Shown: piece by piece, positions 6,237 through 8,472 of the stretch
Position numbering within the stretch: position 1 is the stretch's first letter
Layout: each line of letters begins with the position of its first letter
Assembly: GCA_030054275.1 (NCBI GenBank)
Contig: JASGCF010000131.1
Location: forward strand, 1-8,472
DNA: 8,472 nt
Reading direction: 5' to 3'
DNA from: Limnohabitans sp.
Lineage (GTDB): Bacteria > Planctomycetota > Phycisphaerae > Phycisphaerales > SM1A02
Made by a program: the position numbers and the translations under genes
The notes under the pieces: model-generated
The model's input: the letters and a program-made list of their open reading frames with translations, nothing else
Told to the model about the DNA's origin: nothing
Database searches by the model: none

Positions 6237-8108
6237 TCACTCGGCGGAACCGGCCGCGGGAGCGGCGCGGAAGAATTCCCAAGGCTCGAGACCCGACTTG
6301 TAGGTTTCGACATTTCCAATCGTCTTCTTCACGAAGCGAAGCCACGGGGCAACCCGAATAAAGGTGTAGGGCTGCTCTTCGTGAATGACCGCTTGGAACT
6401 CATGCCACATCTTGCGCCGAGCCTCAAAGTCAATCGTGGTTCGAATGCCGTCGATCGCCTTGTCTGCTGCCTGCGAGTTCCATTGTGCGAAGTTGTCGCC
6501 ACCCTCTTTGATCGACTCCGAGTGGAAGATCTGCCGCGGATCACTTTCCGGCGCGCTCGCAGACCACGCCATCGTCAACGCATCAAAACTCCGCGCTTTG
6601 AGGATGTCAGACATCGCAGCCCAATCGATCGGCTTGACAATCATCACAATGCCAACGCGCGCGTAACTATCTTTGATGAATGTCGAGATTCGCTCCGAGA
6701 TTTCGTCAGAACCAGATCGGGTGAATTCGAATTCAAATCGATCGCCCTTCTCGTTCTCGAGAATTCCGTCGCCGTTGCGATCTTGCCAGCCCGCTTCTGC
6801 AAGCAACGCCTTTCCCTTCGTAGGATCGAAAGGCCAAGGCTTGATATCGCTTGCAAACACAGGGCTTTCTGGATTCACCGGCCCTTGCGAAATCTCGCCG
6901 ACACCTTCCCAGATGTCCTTGATCATCCGCTCACGGTCGAGGCACAGCGTCATCGCTTGACGCACGCGCTTGTCCGCGAACGGAGTTTGGCGGCCGCTGT
7001 TCTTCCCTTCATTCCACACGATGAATGAGTAGCCAGAGCGCATGTTGATCCAGCGCGGCGAGAAGTTCAGCGTGTCCCAGCCAGCTTCTTTCGTCTTCTT
7101 GACGAACTGAGGACTGGTAGGCGTAATCATGTCGCCTTCGTCAGATTGATACGAAGCCAGTCGTGAAGTGCTATCTGCGACGACCTTGAATCGCAGCCGA
7201 TCGAGCGGCGGCCGCGGACCCCAAAAATTCTCGTTGCGCACGAGAACAAGATCCTCGCCAGGCGTCCACTGATTCTCGACATCCAACCGCTCAAGTTTGA
7301 ACGGACCGCTTCCAACCAACAACCCTGTTGCGCTGTTGATCTGCGAAGGTTGCAGTTTGGAGTAGTAGTGCTTGGGAAGCACATAGTTCCCCAAGGTGTA
7401 GGTGAGGTTGAAGGACAGCGCACGGTTGAAGACGAACTCAACGGTGCGCGCGTCAATCACTTTCACATCTTCGATCTGATCGAGCGTCGCACGCACACGC
7501 TCTGTTTCCATCGAAGGATTGAAGATGTACTCGTCGAAGGTCCAACGCACATCTTCTGCCGTCAACGGCTCGCCGTCGGAGAACCGTAATCCGTCGCGCA
7601 GCCGCACCCGAATCCACAGCCCTGCCGGATCTTGCTGCCACGCCGCCGCGAGCACGCCGCGGAACTCAAGCGTCTTCGGGTCGTACGCGGCCAGCGAATC
7701 GCACACGCGGTCGATCACGCGCCGCCCGTACACATCGCTTGCGATGTTCGGAGTGACCTTCGGCGGCTGCCCTTCGAAGATCTCTGTGAATTCACCGCCC
7801 TCAGCAAATCCAGACTGCGTGCGCGGATCGGTTGCGAAATCCCACGGCCGCTGCCACTCGATCTTGACGCCTGGACGCGCCCACGACTCGTCGCGGCTCG
7901 TTTCGACCTGCTGCCCCGAAGATCGCGTCGGACCGCTGGCGATGACTCCGCTCGCCAGTTTCTTCTCGATCGCGGCGAGTTTCTCAAGCATGTCACGCTG
8001 CAGGACCCATTCGCGGTCTCGCTGAAGCATGGAAAGCCACACGAGGACCAGCACTGCGAGAAGCAGCACGATCTGGAAGAAGTCCTTAAGACCAAAGCGG
8101 TTGTTCAT
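6237..8108 (-). CDS. Membrane-anchored substrate-binding protein of peptide ABC transporter (SBP_bac_5 type)
   Basis: This 623-residue binding protein should capture substrate outside the cytoplasmic membrane and deliver it to DppB/DppC. Typical family segments include SDVYGRRVIDRVCDSL (124-139), DGLRFSDGEPLTAEDVRWTFD (172-192), a GSGPF-containing segment, a later VRQAMTLCLDRERMI segment, and the DRNGDGILE turn. The N-terminus is unusual. Residues 10-28 form one hydrophobic helix with no lipobox Cys and no clear signal-peptidase site, followed by a charged heptad-like helix (29-52) and a polar linker. It therefore looks like an uncleaved signal anchor with a stalk. I chose ATG 8108 because GGAAGG lies 7 nt upstream; the in-frame ATG at 8141 would place an odd GAPSFGEGAH leader before the anchor and lacks such a site. 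It is the first gene of the clear operon, 89 nt after another permease. Substrate is unknown; family members bind di- or oligopeptides, nickel, sugars and other ligands. Confidence 0.92.
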   Translation of the reverse strand: MNNRFGLKDFFQIVLLLAVLVLVWLSMLQRDREWVLQRDMLEKLAAIEKKLASGVIASGPTRSSGQQVETSRDESWARPGVKIEWQRPWDFATDPRTQSGFAEGGEFTEIFEGQPPKVTPNIASDVYGRRVIDRVCDSLAAYDPKTLEFRGVLAAAWQQDPAGLWIRVRLRDGLRFSDGEPLTAEDVRWTFDEYIFNPSMETERVRATLDQIEDVKVIDARTVEFVFNRALSFNLTYTLGNYVLPKHYYSKLQPSQINSATGLLVGSGPFKLERLDVENQWTPGEDLVLVRNENFWGPRPPLDRLRFKVVADSTSRLASYQSDEGDMITPTSPQFVKKTKEAGWDTLNFSPRWINMRSGYSFIVWNEGKNSGRQTPFADKRVRQAMTLCLDRERMIKDIWEGVGEISQGPVNPESPVFASDIKPWPFDPTKGKALLAEAGWQDRNGDGILENEKGDRFEFEFTRSGSDEISERISTFIKDSYARVGIVMIVKPIDWAAMSDILKARSFDALTMAWSASAPESDPRQIFHSESIKEGGDNFAQWNSQAADKAIDGIRTTIDFEARRKMWHEFQAVIHEEQPYTFIRVAPWLRFVKKTIGNVETYKSGLEPWEFFRAAPAAGSAE

Positions 8109-8115
8109 GTGCGCA

Positions 8116-8121
8116 CCTTCC
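8116..8121 (-). promoter_or_regulatory. Shine-Dalgarno site of the binding-protein gene
   Basis: On the minus strand GGAAGG is followed by 7 nt and then ATG at 8108-8106. This good match and spacing decide the start over the in-frame ATG at 8141. Its first two G bases can also pair in a small GC hairpin (CCCC at 8133-8130 with GGGG at 8123-8120). Confidence 0.65.
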
Positions 8122-8197
8122 CCGAACGAGGGGGCGCCCATCCTACAGCACCGTGCAGCGGATCCCGACCTTCCGACACTTTTTCTGCGCGATCAAT

Positions 8198-8472
8198 TCA
8201 GCCAACACGACGACCACGCATGGGGTCGAATCGCTCACGCAACTCATCACCAAGGAAGTTCAGCGACACCAAGGTCAGCGCAATCGCAGCGCAAGGGGCG
8301 GCGAGCATCCACCAGCGGCTCTCAACAGTGTTGAGTTCGCCAAGGCCATCCGCTGCCATGTTGCCCCAACTCGGCAACGGCTCTCGGACGCCGATCCCAA
8401 GAAACGACAGGAAACTCTCAGAAAGAATGGCTGCCGGAACTGCAAGCGCGGCATACACCAGCACTACAAAAC
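8198..8472 (-). CDS. DppC-type ABC transporter permease, C-terminal fragment (cut by right edge)
   Basis: The frame is open from the right edge to TGA at 8200-8198 and shows the last 90 or so residues of an inner-membrane permease. AILSESFLSFLGIGVREPLP followed by SWGNM is the conserved segment after the EAA coupling loop in DppC/OppC proteins (compare AEATLSYLGLG and SWGKL in the downstream DppC). A hydrophobic helix follows (WWMLAAPCAAIALTLVSLNFLG), and the protein ends with DELRERFDP and a basic tail, as is usual for the family. It is not a duplicate of the complete DppC here, since the two differ at most positions outside the motifs. It lies 89 nt upstream of the binding-protein gene on the same strand, so it is either the end of a separate importer operon or an additional permease of this one. 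The GTG at 8464 is inside the gene, not a start. Confidence 0.88.
   Translation of the reverse strand, partial: FVVLVYAALAVPAAILSESFLSFLGIGVREPLPSWGNMAADGLGELNTVESRWWMLAAPCAAIALTLVSLNFLGDELRERFDPMRGRRVG

Noticed and set aside
6060..7028. A 322-residue open frame on the plus strand across the end of dppB and the binding protein.
   Set aside because: It is antisense to genes with clear family motifs, is rich in Arg/His/Ser with no recognisable domain, and has the composition of a high-GC shadow frame.
8109..8141. Upstream in-frame ATG at 8141 for the binding protein.
   Set aside because: It lacks a good Shine-Dalgarno site, adds an odd soluble leader before the membrane anchor, and leaves the good GGAAGG site at 8121-8116 unused.
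8162..8197. Promoter for the binding-protein operon (TTGATC near 8197 on the minus strand, TAGGAT nearer the gene).
   Set aside because: No pair of boxes has an acceptable spacer, and neither box is strong enough to call.

Overview
The window looks like moderately GC-rich bacterial chromosome with tightly packed genes. It has no RNA genes, mobile elements or CRISPR array that I can see. Its main content is most of a peptide/dipeptide-type (Dpp/Opp) ABC importer operon on the minus strand. The unusual architecture of the transporter subunits (enlarged permeases, membrane-anchored binding protein) made me think of Planctomycetota, perhaps the Phycisphaerae. That is an impression of sequence style, not a demonstrated placement.

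Layout from left to right. (1) 1-182, minus: the N-terminal 60 residues of a very basic Lys/Thr/Pro-rich protein that runs off the left edge and is built partly from 12-bp (four-residue) repeats. (2) 183-267: a short divergent intergenic region with a plausible promoter for the genes on its right. (3) 268-1200 and 1197-2021, plus: a translationally coupled pair, a GT-A-type putative glycosyltransferase followed by an FkbM-like methyltransferase, which suggests polysaccharide or glycoconjugate synthesis. (4) 2022-2066: a 45-nt convergent junction with an 11-bp tandem duplication across the end of the next gene. (5) 2067-8108, minus: four genes transcribed right to left, namely substrate-binding protein (8108-6237), DppB-type permease (6233-4704), DppC-type permease (4711-3230) and DppD-type ATPase (3230-2067). 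They are spaced by 3 nt or overlap, so they almost certainly form one operon. (6) 8109-8197: an 89-nt leader. (7) 8198-8472, minus: the C-terminal end of another DppC-type permease, cut by the right edge.

In the importer, the binding protein captures substrate outside the cytoplasmic membrane, DppB and DppC form the channel, and DppD hydrolyses ATP. The parts are not standard. The binding protein has an N-terminal transmembrane anchor and helical stalk instead of a lipobox. DppB carries about 165 extra residues in its first extracytoplasmic loop. DppC carries about four additional predicted membrane helices. The ATPase lacks three of the four C-terminal cysteines that usually bind an iron-sulfur cluster, and no DppF-type second ATPase follows it. 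These coordinated departures are the most interesting thing in the window. The substrate cannot be read from the sequence.
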